In this document: positions 24,046 through 36,318 of the stretch, piece by piece
Numbering within the stretch: position 1 is the stretch's first letter
Layout: each line of letters begins with the position of its first letter
Source: Ilyonectria destructans
Taxonomy: Eukaryota > Ascomycota > Sordariomycetes > Hypocreales > Nectriaceae
Direction: 5' to 3'
Assembly (NCBI GenBank): GCA_020740775.1
Contig: JAHEWK010000022.1
Coordinates: 744,001-808,000 of the forward strand
Length of the DNA stretch: 64,000 bases
Made by a program: the position numbers and the translations under genes
The notes under the pieces: model-generated
What the model was told of the DNA's origin: nothing
The model's database searches: none
Seen by the model: the letters and a program-made list of their open reading frames with translations, nothing else

Positions 24046-27000
24046 CTATAATAATAGCCTGTCATCTATGGCACTTCGAATAGCTAACCGCACCTCGGTC
24101 GTGTCAAGGTCCCAGCCCAATTCTTTATAAGCTACTATCCTGGCAATAGCTACATCCGGGTCCTGAAAGAACAACCTCATATAGCCAAGGATATAAACGC
24201 CACAGTCAACCGCGTTATTTTGCTTCGGGAGGTGCAGAGCTCTCACCTCACGCAAATCGTTATCCGCTTTGATGGACCTCGATTCTGCCGTAGCTGCCTG
24301 TACAAGAAACCCATGAAGCGGTTGTTCCACTCCCACTTCTTCATCGAAAAGCGAGTCCATGGTGATCACGATTGGCCGTTGGGAGGTATTGGCGTTTATG
24401 AGTGGCAACGCTGGGTCTGTTCCTCCAGAGACAGCGTTCGCAATGTCACACATAACGGCTATGCGCCAGTGCTCCAGACTCTTGTCGAAAATGGGGATGA
24501 CAACGAAGCGATATTCCTTAGAAAACAACTCCAATTTCCGGATCTCTTGATCGCTGATACTTTTTTTCTTCTCGCAAAGGCGTTTAAAAAAAAAGGAGTT
24601 GAGAAACAAAGTATCCTTTCGCTCTTTGAGTATGTATTTGAGGTAAAAGTTGACAACCTCATCGCTCAAGCGTCCACCCTTATCAAGGCACGCCCTCAAA
24701 GACCGCAAGTTTGCCTGTTCTTCTGACTGAGTTCCCGGTGTACTAGAGTCCGAGGATACTGATACGACTTCGTTATCCTGTAACTGGTCAAATACTGGAT
24801 AAAAAGGCTGACACGTATCTAAAACCTACATCATCCTTCGTAAGAGCTTCTTCGAAAAAAGAAACCCAACGCGAAGATTCTGCATCCCACAATGCAGCGC
24901 AATTGGGCGTTGGAGGTTCAATTAGGTCCCCGGAACCCCAAGATCCTTCAGACGGAACGTATGCCTTACCGGGCGTTTCTTCGCCGTTCAAACGCAGTAT
25001 GCCAGGGCACTTTGGTTCCGCATCACATTCTTTCTCTGACGAGCACGGCGAAGGTGATTTCTCTAGACCAGAGTTGTGATAGTTAAACCTAGAAGTATCC
25101 GGTGGGTCGTTTCTCGTAGCATCGCTCTCCTCGTCGTCGTCATCCTTGAGCGACGTCGAATACCCGTTTTTCAATACAGCTTGGGCACTGTCCCTTTGAA
25201 GAGGTAAGCGGGGGATGTCACAAACTTGAATCTAGCAAAACCTTTTGTCGTTTCTCACATCAGCTTGATGACGGACACGCTGCTCGGAGAAGGTGTCCTT
25301 CAGGTCTTGCGAGCGATCTGGAGGCAACGGCGCGGCCTCTTCCCAGTTGACGTTCGTTTCGAGGATCTTGAGTGGTTCGTCGCTGCAAACATTCATATTC
25401 AACTGCAGTGCTGTGCTGCTTCCTTCGATTGGAAGCATTACAAACACGCGCCGACCCTTTCGCGAGAGCTCCGGTGCTTTAAAGTTGATCATCGGGCAAA
25501 ATCCAGCACTCGCCCAACTTGCCCCCCCGCGACCGATTCGATGTCCCTTTGGAAGTACGGGTCGGCGGTATAGCGCCCATGTTTTCCACTTATCATTGTG
25601 CCAACAGGCTTGTGATTCTTGCGGAGCACCCTATGCTGAGTCACTTCCTGCTCCGACCAAAGGCTTGTGCATACTCACCTGGTCCCACACCACCTTGAAT
25701 GCTCTACTGTTACTGAACCCTATCGCAAAAATGCTATTCCGAAGGTCGTATCTCAAAGGACTGTCGTCCTTGCACAGCTCGAGAACAATTCTCCATCGCT
25801 CTCGTGAAACCACAAACTCTAGTCTTCTGTAGCCAAAAGGGTGGATCACTTCGAGAATGATGCGTTCAGCTTTTGATCCTGAGCAAAACCGGTAGGTTAT
25901 GAATCCTTCAGAACGTGCGCTGAAGTCGATTTTAATCGGATCCATATACGTTGCGCCCGCAGTTGACCGGGCTTCTCGAAGGGTGTCTTTCGATCGCTTG
26001 GGGAGCACTGCAGATTCCTCTTTGAGACTTACGTATACTGGGAAAAGAGTGACTGATTTAGCTTCTGGGGCTATTTGAATCGCCTCGAACTTGTTTTCGA
26101 AAAGATCAAACGGTTCTCCCTGTAGGTGTTAAAGTTAGGATGGACTTGTGCAAAGTAGAAAGCAGGAACCTACCCACAGCTTGGATGGCAGAACAATGTC
26201 CTGGATGTGACCGTCGGTGCCCTTATTGTCGCTTTCGGCGCTGTTCCCCGAATCCTGGACAGCGAGACCGAAACAGGCCTCTTGGAGTTCGTCGGTAGCT
26301 GTCCATTTCGGCCAGGGTATGACTGCGCCTTTGCAGGCATCAATGCTGTTATCAGTTCGCAGGCTGTTAATGTGAGATCTGTCGTCGCCGTTGACCGCTC
26401 GCCTTGATTCTTCGCCGTGCGCAAAGCACACTTGGGGGTTGTATTTGCTAGCGATTTCTGTAATCATTGACTTGACCTTGTCGTTAGAAGCCGGTGCAGC
26501 TCCCATGACAACCAGGTATTGTAAATCCCTAACTTTGCCCATTTCCGAATCGAGTTTGTCCAGAGCATCACCGAACGCGCCCCGGAACATGGCATCGACT
26601 TTTTCCTTAGAAAATACTTTGCCGCTCGGCAGATCAACCTCGTCAATGTCGGGCGACATCTTGCAGAACGCGTTTCGAGCGGTTAAAAACTCGGACGCAT
26701 CGACATACGGGCGTAAGTTCCTCCAAAGTCTTCCAACGCCGCCGCGACCCCCATATGGCCGAGAAATCGGAAAGACCTTCAGGGCGCTCTCAGGGCGGAT
26801 CTCGAAAGCGGCAAAGGCCTGCTGCAAGATCAGTACATTATCGGAAGTCGGCCTCGGCGGGCACTCACATGGCACTGTTCGCCGAAGTCGGCTATCATGA
26901 CCTAATGCTCGACCGGTTTGTTAGCGGCTCCTCCGTGTAGTATGTAGATTCAGGTCCTACTCGAGATTTGTGCTTCAGCTTAGGAAACAGGTTCAAGCGG

Positions 27001-27563
27001 TTCTGCAGTATCACAGCCAGGACAGCCTCCACATCCGATTCAAACTCGATCGACTCGCTAGGTATGCCGGCTACCTGAGCCTCCCCCTCCAAGAGCTTCT
27101 GAATAACCGCGGACTGCTCGTCTGACTGGGTCCATAGGACTGGCACTACAAGGACAGTTTTGCTCCAGGTCCACCTATCACCGATTTCCGAACTCAGGCA
27201 ACTATCCACAGTTGCTTTCGCTATCTCATAGATTCGCCGAACAACGGTGCGAACGCCCACTTCAGTGTAACCGAGAGCTTCACCCAGCCGCTGCACATCT
27301 TTGTCTTCCAGCAACCGCGGATCCAAGGCTTGCTTGATTCCAGCTATGGGATCTTCTCTTCCGGAGTAGCAAGCCCTGATCTCGTTCTCGCAAAGCGCTT
27401 GCAAAGGTACTAGCGTGGTTCTCTGGAGGCCATTCCCTTCGGTGCCTCCCTGTATTGATCTCGAGGCCTTGTCGTTGTCGTCGATCCAATATGCGGCTTG
27501 GATCTTGGAAGACCCAATCTCGATACTCACTGTGACATTGTATTTTCTGTTTTCGGATGCCAT
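24046..27563 (-). CDS. Hsp70-like ATPase fused to Ulp1-type cysteine protease
   Basis: Seven exons: 27563-26961, 26901-26869, 26821-26174, 26119-25679, 25630-25277, 25231-24830 and 24777-24046. All six introns are 45-59 nt and phase 0, and the joined frame is open for about 1070 residues. The N-terminal 420 residues look like a divergent Hsp70/actin-fold ATPase: VSIEIGSSK (phosphate 1), KTVLVVPVLWT, IADFGEQC (phosphate 2) and YLVVMGAAP (adenosine loop). A middle region of unknown fold and an acidic linker follow. The C-terminal 220 residues are a C48/Ulp1 protease with His in LEHWRIAV (24471), Asp in ITMDSL (24357), and Gln and Cys in PKQNNAVDCG (24222, 24204). Such proteases cut SUMO-like modifiers. 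The splice sites at 25277/25231 and 25630 are the least certain. Two adjacent genes remain possible, but there is almost no room for a promoter between them. Confidence 0.65.
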
Positions 27564-28375
27564 TTCAGATGTGTTGCCTAAACAGTGGACCATTTGGATT
27601 CCAATCGCTTGCGCGACGCTGTCGTCCTTAAAACTTATTTGCGACTCGGCCAGCAATTTTGCAGTAGTCATGCTTCTTCACATGGTCAATCTTACCAGGA
27701 GGACCGCGTGTCGGGTCAGTTTTCCGCCTTCTCGTCACCCAGCGACGACGACTCAAACACATGCACGATTACAATCTAGATATGGCTTCGGTACCTACAT
27801 ACAAACGTAAACAGCTTGAGCCACTATTTTCTTCGCAAATCGAACTCACTGTGAAATGACACACGCACTGTACGGCTACATACAGCCGCTTGACGTCAAG
27901 GGTCGGCCGGAACGGGCGAAGGTAGCTGACGACCTACTGTCTCAAATAGCCATGCATGAATGGCTGGAGACTGAGTCACATAGATCAGGGAGGTACACGG
28001 ACGCTTGGTACTATAACCCAGTGTACATTCAAAGATCGTACGTGCTTAGCCACAGTATCTGCGTCCTTGTGCCTGCCGGTTGAGTCATCTTGCTAGCATA
28101 TAGACCCGAATCTAGTGTAGCGCCCTTGCAACGTTTATGTTGTGTTGTTCTCGATGGTTATGTGATATGACCACAATGGCGCTTCGACTTAGAAAGAGAG
28201 CATTGCCATACGTGATGCAGCATACTGCCCTGCAGCCCTATATTGTAAGGTATATAAAATGCGTATGGTCTCTGAAATCTTGACCCGGAATGGCAACCAG
28301 AGCGGAACCTCCCCTTGAGGATAAGGATGGCCTCGTGCCTTCGTCTGGTCTCCCCGTTCTCGTCAAGCATGCAAT

Positions 28376-29276
28376 ATGCCTCATACTCTCCAGTTTCGAG
28401 CCTGCCTTACCATTCGGCCCCGAGATGAGCTAGATAAAGTCTATGAGAAAATTATTCGGCGCCCCCATGTTTGTGGAAGTGTTCTTCGAAACAGAAGAAA
28501 TAAGGAGCTGGTCATGGCCCACTTGATCTGGAAAGTGGACACCAGATCAATTTCAAACATCGAGCACCGAAACGTCGCAACTGTTGCTGGCATTTTTTAC
28601 GGGTGTCACAATGGACTGTTTGAAGTCATTCTCCTTCAACAGTATGCAGAACTGACTCTCGACGAACTACCCCAGCTAAACGAGGTGGAGCTTTCCAGTT
28701 CTTGCGAGCAGGTAACCCCCCGCAGTCCTCGATCTCGTCGGGAACATCGCTCATCGCAAATGCAGCTCGTCGATGGCTTTCGATACTTGGCGTCCACCAG
28801 CCCCCCGTTCCTCGTGGAAGACGTCCGTGTGAATCTGTCTGGAACTTTGAAGATAGGTAAGTGGACGGAACTGCCCGACGTTGCGGTCTTGACGCGTTGA
28901 CTCGGACTCGAACGCTGACAACACCTCCTTAGTATTAGATTTTGGGCACAAGAGCGACTACATCAGCTCCACGGCAGGGGACTACTGGCACACACAGTAC
29001 ACTGGCCGTGCTGAGCGGTTGTTCTCGCTCCAGACCAACGGGAACCTGTCGAGTCTGGGAGTCCAGTTCCACCGGGTTATTTGGGAACAAGGCATGCCCT
29101 TTGTAGAAGTAAGAGACCAACGCCAAGCCATGCAATCTACTTATAGAAGCACAGCACGAGTTTCTCTTGCAATCTCGAGGGCCAAAGGGACTGCAAAGCG
29201 CAGTGGCACGAGCGGCCACTCTGCTCCTTCACAGACGGCAGCTAATCCCTCCTACAATCTGAATCAGCATGGGTAA
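28376..29276 (+). CDS. Hypothetical protein, two exons
   Basis: Exon 1 is 28376-28858. The intron starts GTAAGT, has GCTGAC and ends CCTTAG at about 28932. Exon 2 runs to the stop at 29276. Phase is kept across the join and gives about 276 residues. The product is soluble, with a Ser/Arg-rich stretch mid-protein and a basic Ser-rich tail. No domain or signal peptide is recognised. A second possible donor near 29109 (GTAAGAG) could alter the C terminus. It is divergent from the Hsp70-like/Ulp1 gene across about 0.8 kb. Confidence 0.5.
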
Positions 29277-29438
29277 ACACGATCCCTTCTTGGTAAAAGC
29301 GCGGGGGCGGCGAAGTTGGGGACGTCGGGTCGATCCATCACTTTGTTGACAACTCACTGTTTGATCAGGGGCCTGATTAGGCACTGTTTATATATTAGTA
29401 GGAGTTGTATAGAACTTTAGTATAATAAGAGTTAGTAC

Positions 29439-30681
29439 TAACGTCTATGATAAGCGAGTGGGACAAATAAGCGAGTGTGACAGTTTAAATTTCTTAGCAT
29501 TTACACCTTAAGATAAAAGATTTCTAGAAAATTTAAACCTTGCTCTAAGTAGCTAAAACTTCTCAATTAGTTTCGTTATATAATAAATACTTAATATAAA
29601 TTTTCTTAGATTTTTAAAAAAGTTATTTGTAAGGCTATTAGGAAAAATCTTGTTCGCACTGTTATTTTAAAGTCTTTTTAAGTTTTTAAGCTATATAATT
29701 TTTTTAAAAGTCTATAAAAAAGACTATATTATAACTTTTCTTTTCAAAAAACTAGATAACGTACGTGATAAGTATGCCGGTCAAACAAGTTGTAACGGGC
29801 TGTGCCCGTAGGTGGCCTCGGGAACCCTCGGCCTTTCGTGGCCCACTTTTACCTTTAAGCCACCATGACGAGTATATTTATGGATGGACCTCCTCTACTC
29901 TCTTTCTCTTCTTCTTCTTTCCTTAAGTTTGGTATACTCTGTAGAGTGGCCTAGCTAGTTGCAATACACTACCTTGAGACCGATACACAAGTATACCAGT
30001 CACTTGTATTTTATACCTTAAATCGCAATTTTTAAGAAATTCTTAAAAATCAGAACTAAGCCTAAAATAGCTAAAACTTAAAATATAGGTTAATTACATA
30101 ATACAATATTTAACAAGATTTTATTAAATTTTACTTATCTTTTTCTATAAAGTTATTAAGAAAAAGCCTATTCACACTGTGTATCTTCATGTTTTTATAT
30201 ATAATAAGCTAACTAAAAGTTTAAGAAAAATACTATACTATTTTCTTTTTCTTTAAATATCTAGAAATGACCTTTTTATATTTTTAATAGTTATATAGCC
30301 CGTTTTCGAAAATCTAATATTGTTACTTTTAGCTGTACAGTATGAGTGTCCGGCAAGCTTATTTGACCGTGTCAAATATTAGGGTGAAAAATTGTATGTG
30401 TTCTGCCTCCTCCCCCCATGTCTTGAGGTTTCAGAGCAAGCTTTATATACCCTTTCTCTTCTATATAGAATCAGCTAGAAGCTGATTGCTAAGCCTCGTG
30501 GCAATAGGTGGCAATAGGTGGCAACTTTCGCCTCTGACGTATCTGACAGAAACCGGCATGCTTATCGTGCACGTTAATCATTTTTAGCTTTATAGTAATT
30601 AAATGCCCTATTTTAGAAAATTTAAAGTTTGCTCTTTTAGCTGTACAGTATAGGTGTCACGCTCGCTTATCATATACGTTA
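29439..30681. mobile_element. Nested inverted-repeat elements (outer 29439-30681, inner 29757-30575)
   Basis: The outer ends read TAACGTCTATGATAAGCGAG from 29439 and, inverted, TAACGTATATGATAAGCGAG from 30681. The inner ends read TAACGTACGTGATAAG from 29757 and, inverted, TAACGTGCACGATAAG from 30575, extending to GCCGGT. Mismatches between arms are mostly transitions. Both pairs share the core TAACGT..GATAAG, so they are either two nested copies of one family or one element with stepped subterminal repeats. No transposase is visible. Confidence 0.55.
29791..29987. mobile_element. Solo LTR, 197 bp, with 5-bp target duplication
   Basis: The unit begins TGTAACGGGC and ends GATACA, that is TG..CA termini. 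It is flanked on both sides by CAAGT (29786-29790 and 29988-29992). It contains a TATATTTATG box and a pyrimidine run as in fungal LTR promoters. Its GC content is normal within the AT-rich tract, so it appears to have inserted after the surroundings decayed. No internal retrotransposon region remains. Confidence 0.8.
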
Positions 30682-30888
30682 GTTAAAGTTAGAAGAATTA
30701 AATTAAAACTTAAGATGAAGACTAGTTATTAAAACTAGAAGAGGTGCTGCAGCTGCATCAAGCTTTTGATATAGTCACATCGAGTAGGGGCAGACATTTA
30801 GCATATAACTATAATCTAATCCGGTCATATAGTCCTCCAAGTCGCTACAAATCCTATGTTCCCGTAGGATCAATACAATCCAATAATT

Positions 30889-31507
30889 CTACATCGCAGT
30901 CAACTGAGCTCCTCCAGATACACAATTAACACAATGCAATACAGCATCATCATTCATTATCCTGTCGCCTAAGAGACGAGTAAAAGCCGGATCAGAATCG
31001 AGTCCGAACCGATCGCAGAAACCGCTCAAGACGAGAATTGACCAGGGCATCAGTTACGTACCTAAGGTTAGCTGTGTCTCTTGATGCTTGCCGTTCATTC
31101 CTTCACAGCTCGCTCGTAATCGAACAAATGTAGGGCCCGCAGCTTCAAACTGCAGGTCATCACATGATTGAGCGAAGTTTCTGCGAACAGTATGTGAGCT
31201 AGAAACCCTTGGGCAAGAGTCTCAGGTCCGGTACTTACTCCCCGCCCCAACACAAGTAGCCATTGCAGTTTCCAACGCAGCTGCTGAGATCGATGGTAGA
31301 ATAAGTCATTGATGCGTTCTTCGCCCGACATTCACACGCCATGAGGGCATCGTCTACAATATAACAACTCTCGCAGGTCTCATCAAGAAACGTGATTTCT
31401 CTGACCGATGACCTTGGATGCAGGGTAGGCGTGTCTTGGGTAGCACTGGCTGCTAAAACGACGAGGGCGCCCACCAGACTAAGGGAGGTAAGGCGAGTCA
31501 TATTCAC
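30889..31507 (-). CDS. Secreted cyanovirin-N homology (CVNH) lectin
   Basis: Exons are 31507-31239, 31180-31062 and 30968-30889. Introns of 58 and 93 nt start GTAAGT and GTACGT and end GCAG and TTAG. The join gives 155 residues in frame. The first 22 or so residues are a signal peptide. The rest follows the two-repeat CVNH pattern: C..C....L.C.CR....YSTIDLSSCVGN.NGYL.W, then NFAQSC..L.F..... LRASCEG, and TL.DRI.N.DAVLHC. Family members bind high-mannose or related glycans; a secreted fungal form would act at the wall or outside the cell. The extra cysteines (ESC, VGNC, HCVNC) are more than in bacterial members. Confidence 0.8.
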
Positions 31508-32281
31508 AGCGAGACAGAGGGTGGATCAGAGGTCCTGGTAATTGGAAAACTATGGCATTACCACCTAGTTAATAACGCTGAGGACCTGGCGCAGTCGCTC
31601 CGGAGAAGAAGCTAGTGAATGATTGAAGCAAACGACGCACACACCGACCTTATAGTCTATGTCTCTATCTTGCGTCATTTCATCCAGCAGACCCAGATCT
31701 TCATTGGGCCAAGAGCGTGTAAGGGGACAGCGTGGTAGATTACTTGCACCGTACTCTAATAAGATCATGTGTGACTCCCTTCTTCTTTGACCGATGCCCA
31801 CTTCCCAGGCGAATAGATGCATTGTACGTAAATGGTATGCCACAGCGCAGTATGCACTTACGCCACACGTGAACCCAGGACTCAACCTCGACGCGCTTAT
31901 GTCATGGCAAGATCAGTCAAGTTTAGGCTTTAGATACGCTTATGCTAGGGTGCCGACACTTTACTTCAATGAAAGACCGTGGATCATATACTGTACTACT
32001 GTAACTAGGACGCACGATTCATCTCGCGTCCCAGGTTCGTTCTCCAACCTCGTGTACGGCTTGTTATAAGTCTAGTAAAGTATGTGACTATTGGTGTTTC
32101 TGCGCTTCCCCGGCTCCAGTAGGAATGGGCTCGGCGCGAGCGCTGTCGAACTGCGAAACATTGTGAGGGAGTTACATGCGACACAGCTTGGGATACCGCG
32201 AGCATCAAGATTCTCCAATCATCAAGTAAATCCCTCTCAGCATTTAAACATGCCCAGTGTCCAAAGCTTGCGCTCCCACCT
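31508..32281. other. No gene recognised
   Basis: A 106-codon minus-strand frame (31885-31565) is present but has no recognisable domain or start context. The interval probably holds the promoters of the divergent CVNH and F-box genes. Confidence 0.4.
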
Positions 32282-33598
32282 ATGCAGTCTCTTCCTTCAG
32301 AGCTACAGCACCTTATCTGTGAAAAGCTCTCCTTGGGTGACCTGAACAGTGTTTCCCAGTGTAGCCGATACTGCCATTCTCTCGTCACGCCACTGCTCTA
32401 CAAGAAACTCACCCTTCATTTTCGCGCCGGGGTTCCTGAAAGAGGAACTGAGTCTGCGTTGAGGGTTCTAAGCCATCGTCCTTGTTTCCACGCCCTCATC
32501 CGCCACATCAGGGTGACCAGCGATGGTACCCGCTCCTGGTCGGGCGGCCACTCGGCTTTGCTCAGCATCGTGCTGTCTCCGATCCTCGCCCAAACAACCA
32601 ACATCACGGCCTTCTCTACTTCCGTCAGCTGGCAGTATACGGACCACTGCTTTCAGGATCTCAAAGAGCTGGAAAGCCTACGCGTCCAGAGCAGCACCGA
32701 GTTCAGCTGGGTCGCTTGGCACCTTTCCAACTGCAAATCGTTGCAGAGGTTGCGCCTTGGAGTTTCTCCTTATCTGCCCATGATTACTTCGCACAGTATT
32801 TTGCCTCGCCTGAATTTGGCCAGAGTCAAAGACCTTTCTCTGCAATGCGTTGATCTGAGGATGGTCAAATCATCACTTGGGACTTTCCGCAACCTCGAGC
32901 TCAACCTTTGCCCGGGTACAGATCGATTCCTTGAGCAACTCAAGGGACATAACGAGCTGAAGTCATTTCGGTTGGCCGGCCACGTCTCCGACAGTACTTT
33001 GTCCACATTTCTAGGGAAGCTAGGCAGGAGCTGCCAGCTGGAAGAACTTGCTCTGAGAATCGGTAACTGCTCCAACAACGTCAACATTGCGCTGATCCGA
33101 CCTCATTTCCAAAGTCTCAAGCTTCTAGTGCTGGACTACAGGCGTGAGATCACGGATTCCCGCTCCTCTAAGAAGTTCCACTTCCACCAGGTGCAGGCCC
33201 TTCTCCACATGTGTCCGCATCTCGAGTTTCTTGGTCTTCCGGTGGAGTTCCGAGACGCCCAGGGAAGAAGGGGCCGAAGGAAGGATATTATGGTACGTTG
33301 TGTCCCTTCACGCATTAGCATAGCATCACATCACTGACATACACGAAAGCGTCTATCCCAAGTCCCTCTCCCCCTCAGACACCTTCACCTCCGCGGTCAT
33401 TGCGTGCCGATGGATCGTACACTAAAGGACGCAAAGTACCACCTGAAATGTCTCCGACTCGATAAAACTTTGACGTTATTTGTAGACCACGGGAGCAGGA
33501 CGCGGAAACATGCCTTTGGCGGTGACCGGTTTGCGGGTCGTTTGGAAGTCACACAACAGGAAAAAAATCGGTTCTGCTTGGATTTGTACATGTTATGA
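32282..33598 (+). CDS. F-box protein with leucine-rich C-terminal region
   Basis: Exon 1 is 32282-33292. The intron (33293-33349, 57 nt) starts GTACGT, has a CACTGAC branch point and ends GAAAG. Exon 2 is 33350-33598. The product is 419 residues. Residues 1-45 are an F-box (LPSELQHLICEKL..LNSVSQCSRYC), the SKP1-binding part of SCF ubiquitin ligases. The following region has spaced leucine-rich segments (LKELESLRV, CKSLQRLRLG, SLQCVDLRM, CQLEELALRI, FQSLKLLVLD, CPHLEFLGLP, LRHLHLRGHC) as in substrate-binding LRR-like domains. Substrate unknown. The splice brings a further leucine-rich segment into frame, which supports the intron. Confidence 0.8.
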
Positions 33599-35519
33599 GA
33601 ATGCACTTTTATTGAACCAGAACTGGATTTTGTAGCGTAAACTACTGTCACATCTTCAGCCTATCTGCCTACCTATTGGCGTGACAGGAACCTCATACAT
33701 CGCGGTGCTCACGGAATGTATATCGGTGTCGCCCATACCTTCTCGTGCACCGACGACGTACGCTGCACGGTAAGTGGCGCAAGAGGTGTCAAAGCCACGT
33801 CCGTGTGACTAGGTCTAAGCTCACCGACGGAGAGATATTCCAACAAGTTATTATACAATATTGCTATCAACCGAACCATTTTTCTCTTTGTTAGAAATTC
33901 CAGAACACGAGATTCGTGCAGTAGACTCCAGCTTCATTCCGATATGCTTCAAAGTAGTGCGTACTCTTCTCAATCATCCTAGTCTCTCACTTTATTCTCT
34001 CTATTCCCAGGTAGTCATTTCTCCAAAGAAAGAGATAAACCGTCATGAATGTACGGAGCTGGTGACTAAAGTGGCCAGCCGTTGCAGTCCTTCACACCAT
34101 ATAGTAGAAACCTCGGGCGAATGTGGCCGACAGACGAGCCGCAGCTCAATGACTCATCAAAGTATCCTAAATTTGAGCCAAGCAATCGACGGCCAGCCAA
34201 AGATGAGTCATTGGCGCACTACTGTGCTAGAGATACTATGAGCATTCGACGGTCTCTGTGTCTGTGTCCGTGTCTATGTCTGTGATCTATTTCTATTTCT
34301 CTATAATTGCTTCGCGCTGCTCTTATAGAACAAACCGGTCAAGACATTGGCGATCTATAGCCGAGTGCACTGCATACTACCACACAAATTCCACCACGCT
34401 ACAGAGACAATATGGAGGAAACTGGCTGGTCTTGGGAGCTGATAGAAGAAGCGACCAAGGCATTCATCCAGAATTGGCGCTGGTGGTTCGTTCTATGGTG
34501 CCGACATGATCACTGCGTCGTCCGGCTTTCGCCACCTGGGCACTGGCACTTTATCGCCGTAGGAGAGGCGAAGGCCGAGGACGAACTCTTCGCTCCGGAG
34601 CTCTTGCACCAATCCCAGATCTGGTTTCTCCACAATTTGGTGCTAAATCTCCAAGAGGGCATCTACGCAGTCGGCAATGGGTGAGCGGGTGTGTTGATCG
34701 ACTCCACAGCCAAAAGCAGAGAGCGGGTCAAAGGTTATCTTACTGTCCTACGCCGGGCGATCAGGACGCAAACACCAAGTTGGCGAGTTATGGGGCGAGA
34801 AAGCGAGTCAGCAGCAGAGACAATTCCCCATAGTTTGAGGGCGATTCGAGTCATCCATCATCCATCATCTGTCATCTTTCTCGCGTACTGGTGGCTACCT
34901 CATCAACACACATAGAGCTGAGCCTACGCGATGGTATCTCACTTACCCGATGTTGTACACACTGTCACCAGGTGTCCAGAGTGAGGGGAGCAAGAAAGCG
35001 GTTATCACTTGAGCTATGGTGGGAAGAAGCGAGAGGAGAACAATGTGCAACCACGATATTTTCTACGAAAGTGCGATAGTACAATACAATAGGATCTAGA
35101 ATGATTATTATGGCTCATGATAGAGTACCTCGTTCTCCCTCCTGTCCTTTCTGTTCATGGGCAGGAGCAAAACTGGGAATGTGTAAAAGCGTATATGTTT
35201 ACATGTACACTCATGGACCTAATAAAGAAGACAAAGAAAGGCCGAGGGAAAGAAAGAAGCAAACGGCTCCAGTATGGGACAAAGCAGCTCATTGCGACTG
35301 TCGGTACAGGCGAATGTGCGCTGTGCTCGTTTTCGTTGAATCTTACTCTCGACTCCTAGATTCACGCAAACCTTGTTCCTATTCTCGTGACTTGCGACGC
35401 AGTCCCAAAGTATCAAGGCATCTTTTACAGCTTCGGCAGGTATGCCTCCTGTACTGTGCACTATACCCCGGGAGCTTATACTCTGTCCCGCCCGCCCACA
35501 TTCAAACCCAGGACTCAAA
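33599..35519. other. Mostly no gene; one possible small exon at 34412-34684
   Basis: An ATG-started frame at 34412-34684 codes a Trp-rich stretch and ends exactly at a GTGAGC donor-like site after GGCAATGG, so it may be the first exon of a gene not otherwise visible. A short TGTCTGTGTC run lies at 34250-34285. Nothing else is recognisable. Confidence 0.35.
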
Positions 35520-36318
35520 TCAAACCACAGTCCGATGGTTGAAACCAACAAATTTTGCCGAGAATGAAGGCAGCTCCGTTTGGTGAACTAACTGCACCGG
35601 TTTGATTGTGCCGTGATACCTGTCCCGCGCTTTTATTCCCTCTTGTGGGCGGCGCCGCAACAAGTGCGTCATCAGTGCCCTCCGTGTCCCGTACGCCAGG
35701 AGGAACGCCAAAACGGAGAGGATGGCGTACAAGCTGGTCCCATACGACACGTTCCAGCTTGCAGGCGCCGAAGTCCCTCGTATAGACTGCCCTGCCAATA
35801 AGACGAGCACAGCTGCCGTCAAACATATCGTGACCGACAGGCACAACACGAGCCATGTCAGCACGTGTGGCCTGAACACTAACGCAAGCACCAGCCATAC
35901 GCTCGAGGTCAAGAGCGAACTGGCGAACAGCCACTCTACTGCAAGAGCCATGGTATACACTTTTTTCTCCGGAGGGTCCATGCCGAGGTTCGTCTGCGAC
36001 AGATTCCAGAACGGCTGCTGATACAGAGGCTGAGGGTTATCGAACAAAACATAACTGCCGTCCGTGTTCAAGCACATGTCTCTGGGGGAGGCGTTGTGCA
36101 GGGAGCTATTCTGGGGCGAAGCCAACGTGACCTTGCGGTTGTTAGTGTGACGCGCTTAGAAGGACTGCTGAATCAGGCCGTACATTGAGGAGAGAACAAA
36201 AATGCGGGGCATCAGTCTGGGTTCTCAGCAGAAAAGGGACAGTGATGAGAACAATCAGCCAGGTAATCACCCATTCCTGAAACTCAATAAGCGAAGGTAC
36301 ACGCGATGCCAGGGTCAT
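35520..36318 (-). CDS. Four-helix integral membrane protein, unknown function
   Basis: Exons are 36318-36184 and 36131-35520. The 52-nt intron starts GTACGG, has CACTAAC and ends GCAAG. The product is 248 residues. Hydrophobic segments: residues about 15-32 (VITWLIVLITVPFLL), then after a polar loop with one Cys and several N-glycosylation-like sites, about 105-128, 132-155 and 175-195. The tail is basic and soluble. The layout (helix, extracellular loop, three helices) resembles tetraspan families such as SUR7/PalI-like proteins, but no signature motif was found, so no function is assigned. Confidence 0.6.

Larger units (their letters stand above)
29370..30760. repeat. AT-rich tract, RIP-like
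   Basis: The tract is dominated by A and T with many TA and TT steps and no coding frame. It contrasts sharply with the flanking genes. The composition fits old repeat DNA altered by RIP. It contains the nested inverted repeats and a solo LTR listed separately. Confidence 0.7.

Noticed and set aside
24046..25174. Ulp1 protease as a separate gene starting near 25174
   Set aside because: Only about 60 bp would separate it from the upstream same-strand coding sequence, and a phase-0 intron joins the two; kept only as an alternative.
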